Positions 42,103 through 51,271 of a stretch of DNA of 64,000 nt are shown in pieces. The notes under the pieces are model-generated. The model was given only the letters and a program-made list of their open reading frames with translations, searched no databases and was not told the origin of the DNA. Every line of letters begins with the position of its first letter. Position 1 is the first letter of the stretch. The stretch covers positions 106,652-170,651 of the forward strand of contig JBMOOM010000016.1 of the NCBI GenBank assembly GCA_049323275.1, read 5' to 3'. The translations under genes were made by a program, and so were the position numbers. The stretch comes from Taklimakanibacter sp049323275 (GTDB taxonomy: Bacteria; Pseudomonadota; Alphaproteobacteria; Rhizobiales; Aestuariivirgaceae).

Positions 42103-43140
42103 ATGAAACGCTTACTTTTGGCCGCCAGCCTTCTGGCCCTGACGGCCGGCATCGCCCAGGCCCGCGACCAGATCCGCATCGTCGGCTCGTCCACGGTCTA
42201 TCCCTTCACCACGGCCGTTGCCGAGCAGTTCGGCAAGACCTCCGGCATGAAGACCCCGGTGGTCGAATCGACCGGCACCGGCGGCGGCATGAAGCTGTTC
42301 TGCGCCGGCATCGGCGCCGACCATCCCGATTTCACCAACGCCTCGCGCCAGATGAAGAAGGGCGAGTTCGAGGATTGCGCCAAGAACGGCGTGACCGACA
42401 TCGTCGAGATCAAGGTAGGTTTCGACGGCCTGACCGTCGCCAATTCCAAGGCCGGCCCGGACCTGACCTTCACCAAGACCCAGCTGTTCCTGGCGCTCGC
42501 CAAGGAAGTGCCGGACAAGGACGGCAAGCTCGTCGCCAACCCCTACAAGACCTGGAAGGACGTCGACGCGTCGCTTCCGGATGAGAAGATCGAAGTTCTG
42601 GGCCCGCCGCCCACCTCCGGCACGCGCGACTCGTTCGTCGAGCTCGTGATGGAGAAGGGCGCCGAAGGCATCGACTCGCTGAAGGCCCTGAAGAAATCCG
42701 ACGCCAAGGCCTTCGAGAAGGTCTGGAAGTCGATCCGTGAGGACGGCGCCTATATCGACGCCGGCGAGAACGACAACCTGATCGTTCAGAAGCTCGAGGC
42801 CAACCCGCAGGCGGTCGGCATCTTCGGTTACTCCTTCCTCGAGGAGAACCAGAACAAGATCAAGGGCGCCGCCATCGACGGCAAGTCGCCGAGCTATGAG
42901 ACGATCGCCAGCGGCGAGTACAAGGTTTCCCGTCCGCTCTTCGTCTACGCGAAGAAGCAGCATGTCGGCACGATCCCCGGCATGGTGGAATTCGTGAAGG
43001 AATATGTGTCGGACAAGGCGCTCGGCGAAGATGGTTATCTCGCCAATAAGGGCCTGGTGCCGCTGCCGGGCGACGAGTTCAAGAAGACCAAGGCCGCCGC
43101 GGAAGCGATGGAAACGATCAAGGGCGACCAGCTGATGTAG
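42103..43140 (+). CDS. pstS: Phosphate-binding protein PstS
   Basis: The periplasmic receptor of the high-affinity phosphate importer. A signal peptide (ending IAQARDQ) precedes the mature opening IRIVGSSTVYPFTTAVAEQF, whose Ser/Thr cluster binds phosphate. Other binding-site blocks are ESTGTGGGMKLFCAG, DFTNASRQMK and PPPTSGTRDSFVEL. Length 345. GAGGAG precedes ATG 42103. A 208-bp gap separates it from pstC. Confidence 0.96.
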   Translation: MKRLLLAASLLALTAGIAQARDQIRIVGSSTVYPFTTAVAEQFGKTSGMKTPVVESTGTGGGMKLFCAGIGADHPDFTNASRQMKKGEFEDCAKNGVTDIVEIKVGFDGLTVANSKAGPDLTFTKTQLFLALAKEVPDKDGKLVANPYKTWKDVDASLPDEKIEVLGPPPTSGTRDSFVELVMEKGAEGIDSLKALKKSDAKAFEKVWKSIREDGAYIDAGENDNLIVQKLEANPQAVGIFGYSFLEENQNKIKGAAIDGKSPSYETIASGEYKVSRPLFVYAKKQHVGTIPGMVEFVKEYVSDKALGEDGYLANKGLVPLPGDEFKKTKAAAEAMETIKGDQLM

Positions 43141-43348
43141 GCTGGCCGTCTGGGGCAGGCATGGGCCCCGGCGCATCGATGCGCAAACGAAGAGTTGGCG
43201 TGTTTACCCCGGCGAGGCGTCATCGTTTCGCCAGGGAGCTCGCGGGAGGCGGTCCGCGGATGTACCGGCCGCCTCTGACTCTCTTCCGTACCGAGACCAA
43301 GGCCACGAAGACCGTGACACGGCAGGCGAGATAGAACAGGGCGTGTAG

Positions 43349-44722
43349 ATGTCGGGGACGTATTTCGCAATTTTGGCGGTGCTGGTGCTCGCCGCCTTCA
43401 TCCTGGGCGCCCAGCGCGCCCGCGGCGTGCGCGGCGATCAGGCCGGCGTTCTCCATTCGCTGCCGGCCTATCATGGGCTTTTTGTCGCCGCCGCCGTGCT
43501 CACGGTGATGATGGCCGTCTATGTGATCGGCGCTCCCCTGGGCTCGCATTATGTGGTGAGCCAGGGCCTGAGCGCCTTCGATCCTTCCGAGGTCGCCACG
43601 CAGCTCCACCGCGATGCGGCTCTGCGCGACATCCAGAACTTCATTGCCGGCATCTATCAGGGCGAGGCCAGCGACAAGCTGAAAACCGCCGCGGCCGCCT
43701 ATGGCTCGGCAGCGAGCCTCGTCTATTGGGGGCTGAGCGGCCTGGGGGCGCTGGCCGGCGCCGCCGTCATCTTCTGGGGCCTCGGCCGCATCGTTCCCGA
43801 GCTGCGCGCCCGCAACCAGTTCGAGCGTTTCGTCAAATATGTGCTGCTCGCCTGTTCGGCGGTGGCCGTCCTCACCACCATCGGCATCGTGCTCTCGGTG
43901 GTGTTCGAGGCCATGCATTTCTTCAGCAAGGTTTCGCCGATCGACTTCCTCTTCGGCCTGCAATGGTCGCCGCAGACCGCCATGCGCGCCGACCAGGTCG
44001 GTTCCTCCGGCGCCTTCGGCATCATTCCGCTGATCGTCGGCACGCTGCTCATCACCCTCATCGCCATGCTGGTCGCGGGACCGCTCGGCCTGTTCTCGGC
44101 GATCTACATGGCCGAATATGCGACGCCGAAGATCCGCGCCGTGGTCAAGCCGATCCTCGAGATCCTGGCCGGCATCCCCACCGTCGTCTTGGGGTTTTTC
44201 GCCGCCTTGACGGTGGCGCCGCTCATCCGCGGCTGGGGCCAGTCGCTCGGCCTCGATGTCGCCTCCGAATCCGCCCTCGCCGCCGGTCTGGTGATGGGCA
44301 TGATGATCATCCCCTTCGTCTCCTCGCTGTCCGACGACGTGATCAACGCCGTGCCGCAGTCCTTGCGCGACGGCTCCTACGCCATGGGCGCCACCAGGTC
44401 GGAGACCATCAAGAAGGTGGTGCTTCCGGCCGCTCTGCCCGGCATCGTCTCGGCCTTCATGCTGGCGATCTCGCGCGCCGTCGGCGAGACGATGATCGTG
44501 GTGATGGCCGCCGGTCTCGCCGCCAACCTCACCTTCAATCCGCTCGCCGCCGTCACCACCGTCACGGTGCAGATCAAGACGCTTCTGGTCGGCGACCAGG
44601 AATTCGACTCGGCCAAGACGCTCTCCGCCTTCGCGCTCGGCCTGGTACTGTTCTTCTTCACCCTCGCTCTGAACTACATCGCGCTCAAGATCGTGCAGAA
44701 ATACCGGGAACAATATGACTGA
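43349..44722 (+). CDS. pstC: Phosphate permease PstC, long form
   Basis: A 457-residue permease. The usual six-helix part is at the C-terminal 270 residues (EILAGIPTVVLGFFA, MGATRSETIKKVVLPAALPGIV, ISRAVGETMIVVMAAG). It is preceded by an extra N-terminal module of two or three helices and a periplasmic loop (about 1-190), as in other alphaproteobacterial PstC. It forms the channel with PstA. Its stop overlaps pstA by eight bases. Confidence 0.95.
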   Translation: MSGTYFAILAVLVLAAFILGAQRARGVRGDQAGVLHSLPAYHGLFVAAAVLTVMMAVYVIGAPLGSHYVVSQGLSAFDPSEVATQLHRDAALRDIQNFIAGIYQGEASDKLKTAAAAYGSAASLVYWGLSGLGALAGAAVIFWGLGRIVPELRARNQFERFVKYVLLACSAVAVLTTIGIVLSVVFEAMHFFSKVSPIDFLFGLQWSPQTAMRADQVGSSGAFGIIPLIVGTLLITLIAMLVAGPLGLFSAIYMAEYATPKIRAVVKPILEILAGIPTVVLGFFAALTVAPLIRGWGQSLGLDVASESALAAGLVMGMMIIPFVSSLSDDVINAVPQSLRDGSYAMGATRSETIKKVVLPAALPGIVSAFMLAISRAVGETMIVVMAAGLAANLTFNPLAAVTTVTVQIKTLLVGDQEFDSAKTLSAFALGLVLFFFTLALNYIALKIVQKYREQYD

Positions 44723-46244
44723 TACCGCGATCTCCGCCGCTCCCCGCCGCGTCAGCGACAACTCGGCCCTCGTGGCCAAGCGCTATCGCGCCGAGCGCCG
44801 CTTCAAATTCTACGGCATCGCCGCCATCGCGGTGACGGCGATCTTCCTGGTGCTGCTCTTCGCCGACATCCTGACGAAAGGCCTGCCGGCCTTCTTCGAG
44901 CATCGCCTGGAGCTGCCGGTCACCGTCTCGCAGGAGGCGATCGACCCGCAGAACACCAAGGACCTCAAGGTGATCCGCACCGGCGACTTCGACGCGCCGA
45001 TCCGCGAGGCTTTCCGCGCCATGTTTCCGGATGTCACCTCGCGCGGCGACCGCAAGAAGCTCATGGGGCTTCTGAGCTCGGGCGCCGCCGATGATTTCCG
45101 CGCCATGGTGATGAGCGATCCGACCCTCATCGGCCAGGACATCAAGGTGCCGGTGCTGCTTTCCGACGATGCCGATCAGTATCTGAAGGGCCGCCAGACC
45201 GGTGTCGAGAAGATCGCCGGCCAGGGTACTGTCACCGCCACGGCCGACGGCGAGAAGTTCAAGCTGGCGACCGACAAGACGCCGGTGCTGACGGCGGGCG
45301 ACATCGTGCGCATGAATGGCGGCGCCTTCCGCATCGTTTCCGCCGACAGCGGCGCCTATGTCGCCGAGCAGCTTTCGGCGCCCAAGTCGCTCGACGCCGC
45401 GGCTCCCGGGGCCTGGGACATCGTCCGCTTCACCGTGCCTGAGCACAATCGCCGTATCGACGACCAGGAAGCTCTCTGGCTCGAGCAGCTGAAGGAAAAG
45501 GGCGTCGCCGAGAACGGCGTCGCCTGGCGCTTCTTCTCCTCGGGCGACTCGCGTGAGCCCGAGCTCGCCGGCATCAGGGGCGCGCTCATGGGATCGATCC
45601 TCACCCTTCTGGTGACCCTGTTCCTGTGCCTGCCGATCGGCGTCGCGGCGGCGATCTATCTCGAGGAATTTGCGCCCAAGAACCGCCTGACCCAGGTCAT
45701 CGAGGTGAACATCAACAACCTCGCGGCGGTGCCATCCATCGTCTTCGGTCTTCTGGGCCTCGCCATGTTCCTCAATTTCTTCGGCCTGCCGCGGTCCGCG
45801 CCGGTGGTCGGCGGCCTGGTCCTGGCGCTGCTGGTGTTGCCCACCATCATCATCGCCTCGCGCGCCGCCTTGCGCGCCGTGCCGCCTTCGATCAAGGAAG
45901 CGGCCCTGGGCGTCGGCGCCTCGCATCAGCAGGCGATCTTCCATCATGTCCTGCCCTTGGCGATGCCCGGCATCATGACCGGCACCATCATCGGCATGGC
46001 CCACGCTCTGGGCGAGACGGCGCCGCTGCTCATGATCGGCATGGTCGCCTTCATCGTCGATATCCCCGGCGGCTTCACCGACGCCGCCACCGCGCTTCCG
46101 ATCCAGATCTATCTCTGGTCGGACCTGCCGGAAATCGCCTTCCAGTCCAAGACGGCCGGCGCCATCATCGTTCTTCTCGCCTTCCTCTTCGTCATGAATG
46201 CCGCCGCCATCCTGTTGCGCAAGCGCTTCGAGCGGCGCTGGTAA
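44715..46244 (+). CDS. pstA: Phosphate permease PstA with DUF3333 insertion
   Basis: The 509-residue partner permease has one N-terminal helix, a large periplasmic DUF3333 domain (about 55-285) and a C-terminal permease domain (about 290-505; AAIYLEEFAPKNRLTQ, NNLAAVPSIVFGLLGLAMF, LGVGASHQQAIFHHVLPLAMPGI). This long version is standard in Hyphomicrobiales. The periplasmic insert may touch PstS. It begins eight bases before pstC ends. Confidence 0.95.
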   Translation: MTDTAISAAPRRVSDNSALVAKRYRAERRFKFYGIAAIAVTAIFLVLLFADILTKGLPAFFEHRLELPVTVSQEAIDPQNTKDLKVIRTGDFDAPIREAFRAMFPDVTSRGDRKKLMGLLSSGAADDFRAMVMSDPTLIGQDIKVPVLLSDDADQYLKGRQTGVEKIAGQGTVTATADGEKFKLATDKTPVLTAGDIVRMNGGAFRIVSADSGAYVAEQLSAPKSLDAAAPGAWDIVRFTVPEHNRRIDDQEALWLEQLKEKGVAENGVAWRFFSSGDSREPELAGIRGALMGSILTLLVTLFLCLPIGVAAAIYLEEFAPKNRLTQVIEVNINNLAAVPSIVFGLLGLAMFLNFFGLPRSAPVVGGLVLALLVLPTIIIASRAALRAVPPSIKEAALGVGASHQQAIFHHVLPLAMPGIMTGTIIGMAHALGETAPLLMIGMVAFIVDIPGGFTDAATALPIQIYLWSDLPEIAFQSKTAGAIIVLLAFLFVMNAAAILLRKRFERRW

Positions 46245-46265
46245 GTTATGAAAGGGTCAGCCTCG

Positions 46266-47081
46266 ATGGATACCATGATCAAGACGCCGGTCGCCGGTAA
46301 CGCGCCGCGTATCGCGCGCGAACGGCCCTTGAAGATCAAGGCGCGCAATGTCGACGTCTATTACGGCGAGAAGCACGCCATCAACGATCTGAGCATCGAC
46401 ATTCCCGACGGGGCCGTCTCGGCCTTCATCGGCCCCTCGGGCTGCGGCAAGTCGACCTTCCTGCGCTCGATCAACCGGATGAACGACACGATTCCGTCCT
46501 GCCGCGTCACCGGCAATATCGAGATCGACGGCCGCGACATTTACGACAAGAGCCTCGACGTCGTCCAGTTGCGCGCCCGCATCGGCATGGTGTTCCAGAA
46601 GCCCAATCCGTTCCCCAAGTCGATCTACGAGAATGTCGCCTACGGCCCGCGCATCCACGGCTTCGCCAGGAACAAGACCGATCTCGAGGAGATCGTGGTG
46701 ACGAGCCTCAAGAAGGCCGGTCTCTTCGAGGAAGTGAAGGACCGGCTCGATCATCCGGGCACCGGGCTGTCGGGCGGCCAGCAGCAGCGCCTGTGCATCG
46801 CGCGCGCCATCGCCGTCAATCCGGAGGTGATCCTGATGGACGAGCCGTGCTCGGCGCTCGACCCGATCGCCACGGCGCGCATCGAGGAGCTCATCGACGA
46901 GCTGCGCCAGAATTTCTGCATCGTCATCGTCACCCATTCGATGCAGCAGGCGGCGCGCGTTTCGCAACTCACCGCGTTTTTCCATCTCGGCAATCTGGTG
47001 GAGGTCGGCGATACCGACGACATCTTCACCGCGCCCAAGGACAAGCGCACCCAGGATTACATCACCGGCCGCTTCGGCTGA
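46266..47081 (+). CDS. pstB: Phosphate transporter ATPase PstB
   Basis: The ATPase of the importer, 271 residues from ATG 46266, with Walker A GPSGCGKS, signature LSGGQQQR, Walker B VILMDEPCSALD and switch His in VTHSMQQ. FQKPNPFPKSIYENV is characteristic of PstB. An ATG six codons earlier could be the start, but AAAGGG lies between and better serves 46266. phoU follows after 17 bases. Confidence 0.95.
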   Translation: MDTMIKTPVAGNAPRIARERPLKIKARNVDVYYGEKHAINDLSIDIPDGAVSAFIGPSGCGKSTFLRSINRMNDTIPSCRVTGNIEIDGRDIYDKSLDVVQLRARIGMVFQKPNPFPKSIYENVAYGPRIHGFARNKTDLEEIVVTSLKKAGLFEEVKDRLDHPGTGLSGGQQQRLCIARAIAVNPEVILMDEPCSALDPIATARIEELIDELRQNFCIVIVTHSMQQAARVSQLTAFFHLGNLVEVGDTDDIFTAPKDKRTQDYITGRFG

Positions 47082-47098
47082 CCGTGGAGTAGAGGACT

Positions 47099-47815
47099 AT
47101 GTCGGACCATATCGTCAAAGCCTATGACGAGGACCTCGCCAATCTCAAGACGATGCTCGCCCAGATGGGCGGCCTCGCCGAGGACCATCTCGCCAAGGCC
47201 ATCGAGGCGCTGGCCAAGCGCGACACCAAGCTCGCCGATATCGTGATCGCGCAGGACGAGAAGATCGACGCCCTCGAGCTGCAGCTCGAGGAGCGCGCCA
47301 TCCTCACCATCGCCAAGCGCCAGCCCATGGCGCGCGACCTGCGCGAGATCATGGTGGCGATTCGCATCGCTTCCGACCTCGAGCGTATCGGCGATCTCGC
47401 CAAGAACATCGCCAAGCGCTCGCATGCCATTTCGGAGGCGCTGCCGCGCAAGCTCGCCACCGGCTTGACCCGCATGGGCCGGCTGTCGCTCGAGCAGCTC
47501 AAGGACGTGCTCGACGCCTATACGACGACCGACGACGTCAAGGCGCTCGATGTCTGGCGCAATGACGGCGAGCTCGACGCCCTCTATAATTCGATCTTCC
47601 GCGAACTCCTCACCTATATGATGGAGGACCCGCGCATGATCGGGCCTTGCACCCATCTTCTCTTCGGCGCCAAGAATTTCGAGCGCATCGGCGATCACGC
47701 CACCAACATAGCGGAGAACATTCACTATCTGGTGTCCGGCCAGCCGATGCGCGAGGAGCGCCCGAAGAAGGACACCACCAGCACCACCGCCTTTGATTCA
47801 ATGAACGAGCGCTGA
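47099..47815 (+). CDS. phoU: Phosphate signalling protein PhoU
   Basis: A helical protein of 238 residues with two related three-helix bundles. Each carries a metal-binding E/DxxxD-type motif, seen as IASDLERIGDLAKNI and KNFERIGDHATNIAE. PhoU links PstB to PhoR and keeps the Pho regulon off when phosphate is plentiful. It begins MSDHIVKAYDEDL and overlaps the phoB start by one base. Confidence 0.96.
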   Translation: MSDHIVKAYDEDLANLKTMLAQMGGLAEDHLAKAIEALAKRDTKLADIVIAQDEKIDALELQLEERAILTIAKRQPMARDLREIMVAIRIASDLERIGDLAKNIAKRSHAISEALPRKLATGLTRMGRLSLEQLKDVLDAYTTTDDVKALDVWRNDGELDALYNSIFRELLTYMMEDPRMIGPCTHLLFGAKNFERIGDHATNIAENIHYLVSGQPMREERPKKDTTSTTAFDSMNER

Positions 47816-48516
47816 TGACCGCTTCCATCCTCATCGTCGAAGACGAAGAACCCATCCAGATCCTCCTGACCTATAATCTCCAGGCGGAGGGGTTCCGGGT
47901 GCGCGCCACCGCCAATGGCGAGGACACGGCCCATCTCGTCAATGAAGAACGTCCCGATCTCATCCTGCTGGACTGGATGCTGCCGGGCATATCGGGCATC
48001 GAGGTCTGCCGCCTGTTGCGCTCGCGTCCCGAAACGCGCGATATACCGGTCATCATGCTGACCGCGCGCGGCGAGGAGAATGAGCGCGTGCGCGGCCTCG
48101 CCACCGGCGCCGACGATTACATCGTCAAGCCCTTCTCGGTGCCGGAGCTGCTTGCCCGCATCAAGACGATCCTGCGCCGGGTCAATCCCGACGCCATCGC
48201 CGAGCGCCTCAAGGCCGGCGACATCGCGCTCGACCGCCGCACCCGCCGGGTGACGCGCGCCACCCGCGACATCACTCTGTCGCCGACCGAGTTCCGCCTG
48301 CTCGAATATCTCATGCAGAGCCCGGGCCGGGTCTATAGCCGCTCGCAGCTTCTCGATGCCGTCTGGGGGCGCGACATCTATGTCGATGAGCGCACCGTCG
48401 ATGTCCATGTCGGCCGCCTGCGCAAATGCCTGAAACGTGGCCGCGAGATCGACCCGATCCGCACCGTGCGCGGCATGGGCTATTCCTTCGACGAGCGCTT
48501 CGGGCGGGGCGGCTGA
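47815..48516 (+). CDS. phoB: Phosphate response regulator PhoB
   Basis: An OmpR-family regulator of 233 residues. The receiver domain has the acidic pair (VEDEEP), phospho-accepting Asp in LILLDWMLPG, Thr in MLTARGEE and Lys in YIVKPFS. The winged helix (about 135-228) includes LSPTEFRLLEYLMQSPGRVYSR and the recognition region VDERTVDVHVGRLRKCL. It should bind the Pho box ahead of pstS. It is unusual only in lying at the end of the operon, remote from phoR. Confidence 0.96.
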   Translation: MTASILIVEDEEPIQILLTYNLQAEGFRVRATANGEDTAHLVNEERPDLILLDWMLPGISGIEVCRLLRSRPETRDIPVIMLTARGEENERVRGLATGADDYIVKPFSVPELLARIKTILRRVNPDAIAERLKAGDIALDRRTRRVTRATRDITLSPTEFRLLEYLMQSPGRVYSRSQLLDAVWGRDIYVDERTVDVHVGRLRKCLKRGREIDPIRTVRGMGYSFDERFGRGG

Positions 48517-48538
48517 GGCCGCGCCGGCTTGTGCCCCA

Positions 48539-48943
48539 TCATGACTTCAGGCAAGTCCCAATAACCTCCAGCGCCTCCTCATGGCGTTCCGCGCGCTCCT
48601 GCTCGACCGCGGCGAGCAGCGTCGTGAACAGCGCCTGGGCGCGCGGCTGGCCCTTGGCCGCGCCCATCGCCATGGCGCGGATGATCGCCCGGATCATCGG
48701 GACGCTCACATGCCGGTCGCCATCATTGATCTTGATGTCGCGATAGGCCTCTTCGAGGATGATCGCCTTTAGGCGTTCCTCATGCGCGGCAGGAATCTTG
48801 TTGCGCGCTCCCTTGGGCCTGCCGGCCGGATTCCCGGATCGCCCTTTGATGAAGCGCGTCGCCACCGGTGGCTTGCCATAGCCGACCTCATATTCGGTCG
48901 GGCGGGCTGACATGGGTTCGGCTTCCGCGTCGATGCTGTTCAT
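48539..48943 (-). CDS. DUF5681 domain protein
   Basis: The 134-residue product carries the DUF5681 core YEVGYGKPPVATRFIKGRSG, then NPAGRPKGARNK, a short basic segment of unknown role found mostly in alphaproteobacteria and often near phage-like or plasmid-like genes. The rest is helical (about 55-130). It overlaps the upstream ParB-like gene by four bases, so they are coupled. DNA contact is plausible from the basic core but not shown. Confidence 0.85.
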   Translation of the reverse strand: MNSIDAEAEPMSARPTEYEVGYGKPPVATRFIKGRSGNPAGRPKGARNKIPAAHEERLKAIILEEAYRDIKINDGDRHVSVPMIRAIIRAMAMGAAKGQPRAQALFTTLLAAVEQERAERHEEALEVIGTCLKS

Positions 48944-49716
48944 GCTCTCGCCTCCGTGCTGTCTTTTCCTGATTCGGTGTTGAAGCGGTAAGCCGCGGTC
49001 TTCGTCTGGGCTTCCCAGCGCTGGATGATCCCATCGCAGCGCCCGGCATCGCTTTCACTCATCATGGCGCCCCGGCCGGATTTGGCGGCTGTCAAGAAGG
49101 TCGCTGCGGCCCAGTCCCGATCCTTCCTCGTCGTTGCGCCGGCGGGCCGCGCGATGAGCATCTGGACCTGTTGACCTGCGATCATCGTGTTCACCAGATC
49201 GGGTTTCAGGGCGTCGCCGCAGACCAGCCAGTTCGAGCCCAGCCGCCAGATGTCGCCGGCCCGGCAGCGCTTGTGAGAGGGGCCACTCGCCTTGGGTCGG
49301 TCTCTCGCTTCGGCCGGCTTGTCGATGATGAGCCCATCGGCCTCGACAAGGGAGAAGCCTGTTTCGAACAGGAGCTCGTCGTCGATGAGCCCGCTGAGCT
49401 CCTCGGCGAGGAGCTTCTGATCCCATTCGGCATTGAGAGCCAGCTTGTTGTCGGCGACGACATAAGCGCGTTTCTCCGCCGGGCTCAGATGGTCGAGCCT
49501 GAGGCACGGCACCTCGCTGAGGCCGAGCTGCCGCGCCGCCCGCACCCGGCCGTGGCCGGACAGTATCCGGTCGTCCTCATCGATGAGGATCGGATGGGTG
49601 AAGCCGAAGCGCCGGATGCTTTGCGCCAGCTGCTTGACCTGCTCGTTCGTGTGAAGACGCGCATTGCGCGGCCAGGCTTTGAGTACCGCGACGGGCAGCA
49701 TCAGGATGCCGGTCAT
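48940..49716 (-). CDS. ParB-like nuclease-domain protein
   Basis: Residues 1-95 of 258 form a ParB/sulfiredoxin-like domain: LMLPVAVLKAWPRNARLHT, IRRFGFTHPILIDEDDRILSGHGRVRAARQLG and VPCLRLDHLSPAEKRAYVVADN. Residues about 145-175 (GDIWRLGSNWLVCGDALKPD) match the start of the DNA-methylase domain that follows ParB in phage-type methyltransferases. The catalytic DPPY is absent, so that part is degenerate. ATG 49716 follows GAGGAG. With DUF5681 it looks like a piece of mobile DNA. A chromosome-partition role is unlikely. Confidence 0.8.
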   Translation of the reverse strand: MTGILMLPVAVLKAWPRNARLHTNEQVKQLAQSIRRFGFTHPILIDEDDRILSGHGRVRAARQLGLSEVPCLRLDHLSPAEKRAYVVADNKLALNAEWDQKLLAEELSGLIDDELLFETGFSLVEADGLIIDKPAEARDRPKASGPSHKRCRAGDIWRLGSNWLVCGDALKPDLVNTMIAGQQVQMLIARPAGATTRKDRDWAAATFLTAAKSGRGAMMSESDAGRCDGIIQRWEAQTKTAAYRFNTESGKDSTEARA

Positions 49717-50095
49717 GTCCTTGTCTCCTCTGCTCACCCCTTCGGGGCGGGTTTCGAATGACGCTGGCATTTCACCTATGCGCGCCCAGCCCGTGACTGC
49801 AAGAGGTTTCTTTTTTAAAACAGAATTCGTGTCCGCCGGGTGGCATTCCCTGCTCGCGCCGACCGAGTGCGGCGCGAAAAACATGCTTGGGCTGCGCTGG
49901 ATCCGGGCCGATGACCAGCCCCGCGAGGCCGTTCTTCGGATTTTGCCTCTTTCTAGCCTGTATCCGTGAAGGGTCGGCCTTGCGTCGTGCCGAAGCGGCG
50001 GCGCTGCCGATCGGGAACCCGGTTCCGCCGATACTCCTGACGCATACTGACACGGCATGGTCTCAAGAGAGGTGAAAACCTATATTGAGGTTCTC
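49717..50095. other. Intergenic stretch, 379 bp
   Basis: Divergent spacer between the ParB-like gene and the exonuclease gene. I see no gene, only scattered short frames without ribosome sites, an A/T-rich patch near 49808-49822 that may hold a promoter, and a 13-base palindrome GGAACCCGGTTCC at 50014. Confidence 0.5.
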
Positions 50096-51103
50096 ATGCC
50101 GACACCCCGTCCGGAAAGCTGGCTCTATCCGACCGACCGCGGCCTTTATTGCGCCCCGGGCCAGTTCCATATCGATCCGCATCTCCCCGTGGACCGCGCC
50201 GTCATCACCCATGGCCATGGCGACCATGCCCGCTCCGGCCACGGCGCGGTGCTCGCCACCCATGAAACCATCGAGATCATGAAGGTTCGCTATGGCGCCG
50301 ATTGCGCCGCCGGGTTCCAGGCCGCCAATGGCGCCCAGACCATCAATGGCGTCGGGGTGAAGCTGGTGCCGGCGGGGCATATTCTGGGTTCCGCCCAGAT
50401 CGTGCTCGACTGGCAGGGTTGCCGCGCGGTCGTCTCGGGCGACTATAAGCGCTCGCCCGACCCGACCTGCGCGCCTTTCGAGCTGGTGCCGTGCGATCTC
50501 TTCATCACCGAGGCGACCTTCGGCCTGCCGGTCTTCCGCCATGAGCCGGCGGAGAAGGAGGCCCGGCGGCTGCTCGCCTCGATGGCGGCCAATCCCGACC
50601 GCACGCATCTCCTCGGCGCCTATAATCTCGGCAAATGCCAGCGCATGATCGCGCTCGCCCGGCAGGCAGGTTACGACCGCCCGATCTATCTGCATGGCGG
50701 CCTGCGCAATCTCTGCGATCTTTATGTGAGCCTCGGTGTCGATCTGGGCGAACTTCGCAATGTTCTGGACAGCGAGCCGGCCGAGCTCAAAGGGGCGCTG
50801 GTCCTGTGTCCGCCGAGCGCACTGAGCGACCGCTGGTCGCGGCGGCTCGCCGACCCGCTCACCTGCTATGCCTCGGGCTGGATGCGGGTGAAAGGGCGCG
50901 CCCGCCAGCATGGCGTGGAGCTGCCGCTGGTGGTGTCCGATCATTGCGACTGGCCGGAGCTTCTCACGACGATCGAGGAGACCGGTGCGGAGGAGATCTG
51001 GGTGACCCATGGCCGCGAGGATGCGCTGGTGCATCAGATCGGTCTCATGGGCCGGCGCGGCCGGGCGCTGGCGCTCGTTGGATTCGAAGATGAGGGAGAC
51101 TGA
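50096..51103 (+). CDS. Ligase-associated MBL-fold DNA exonuclease
   Basis: A metallo-beta-lactamase/beta-CASP protein of 335 residues. It opens RPESWLYPTDRGLYC and binds metal through THGHGDHARSG; the CASP part includes VPAGHILGSAQIVLD, SGDYKRSPDP and LPLVVSDHCDWPEL. This set matches the family found beside bacterial ATP-dependent DNA ligases and thought to trim DNA ends. The ligase gene follows after 168 bp. ATG 50096 follows GAGG; an in-frame ATG 39 bases earlier is less likely. Confidence 0.9.
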   Translation: MPTPRPESWLYPTDRGLYCAPGQFHIDPHLPVDRAVITHGHGDHARSGHGAVLATHETIEIMKVRYGADCAAGFQAANGAQTINGVGVKLVPAGHILGSAQIVLDWQGCRAVVSGDYKRSPDPTCAPFELVPCDLFITEATFGLPVFRHEPAEKEARRLLASMAANPDRTHLLGAYNLGKCQRMIALARQAGYDRPIYLHGGLRNLCDLYVSLGVDLGELRNVLDSEPAELKGALVLCPPSALSDRWSRRLADPLTCYASGWMRVKGRARQHGVELPLVVSDHCDWPELLTTIEETGAEEIWVTHGREDALVHQIGLMGRRGRALALVGFEDEGD

Positions 51104-51118
51104 CATCCGCTCTACCCA

Positions 51119-51222
51119 CCGTCATCCCGGCGAAAGCCGGGATCCCCTGAGCTGGTGCAATAGCAGCGGCGTTGCCGGTATGGACGGAACTCAATGGATC
51201 CCGGCTTTCGCCGGGAAGACGG
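51119..51222. repeat. Palindromic repeat element, copy 3 (104 bp)
   Basis: Same design as the two elements at 31.8-32.1 kb: CCGTCATCCCGGCGAAAGCC at the left, GGATCCCGGCTTTCGCCGGG at the right, and a core of about 50 bases related to theirs but more diverged. It fills most of the spacer between exonuclease and ligase genes. Confidence 0.85.
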
Positions 51223-51271
51223 ATAATGAGAGGGCCGTGGACAACTCTTATCCCTGTGAATGCGAGTATGA

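Noticed and set aside
43171..43184. 14-base perfect palindrome GCGCATCGATGCGC between pstS and pstC
   Set aside because: Too short, and no T run follows. It may be an mRNA processing feature but nothing supports a specific role.
48940..49716. Chromosome or plasmid partition protein ParB
   Set aside because: There is no ParA partner and no parS-like site. The domain order matches phage-type ParB/methylase proteins.
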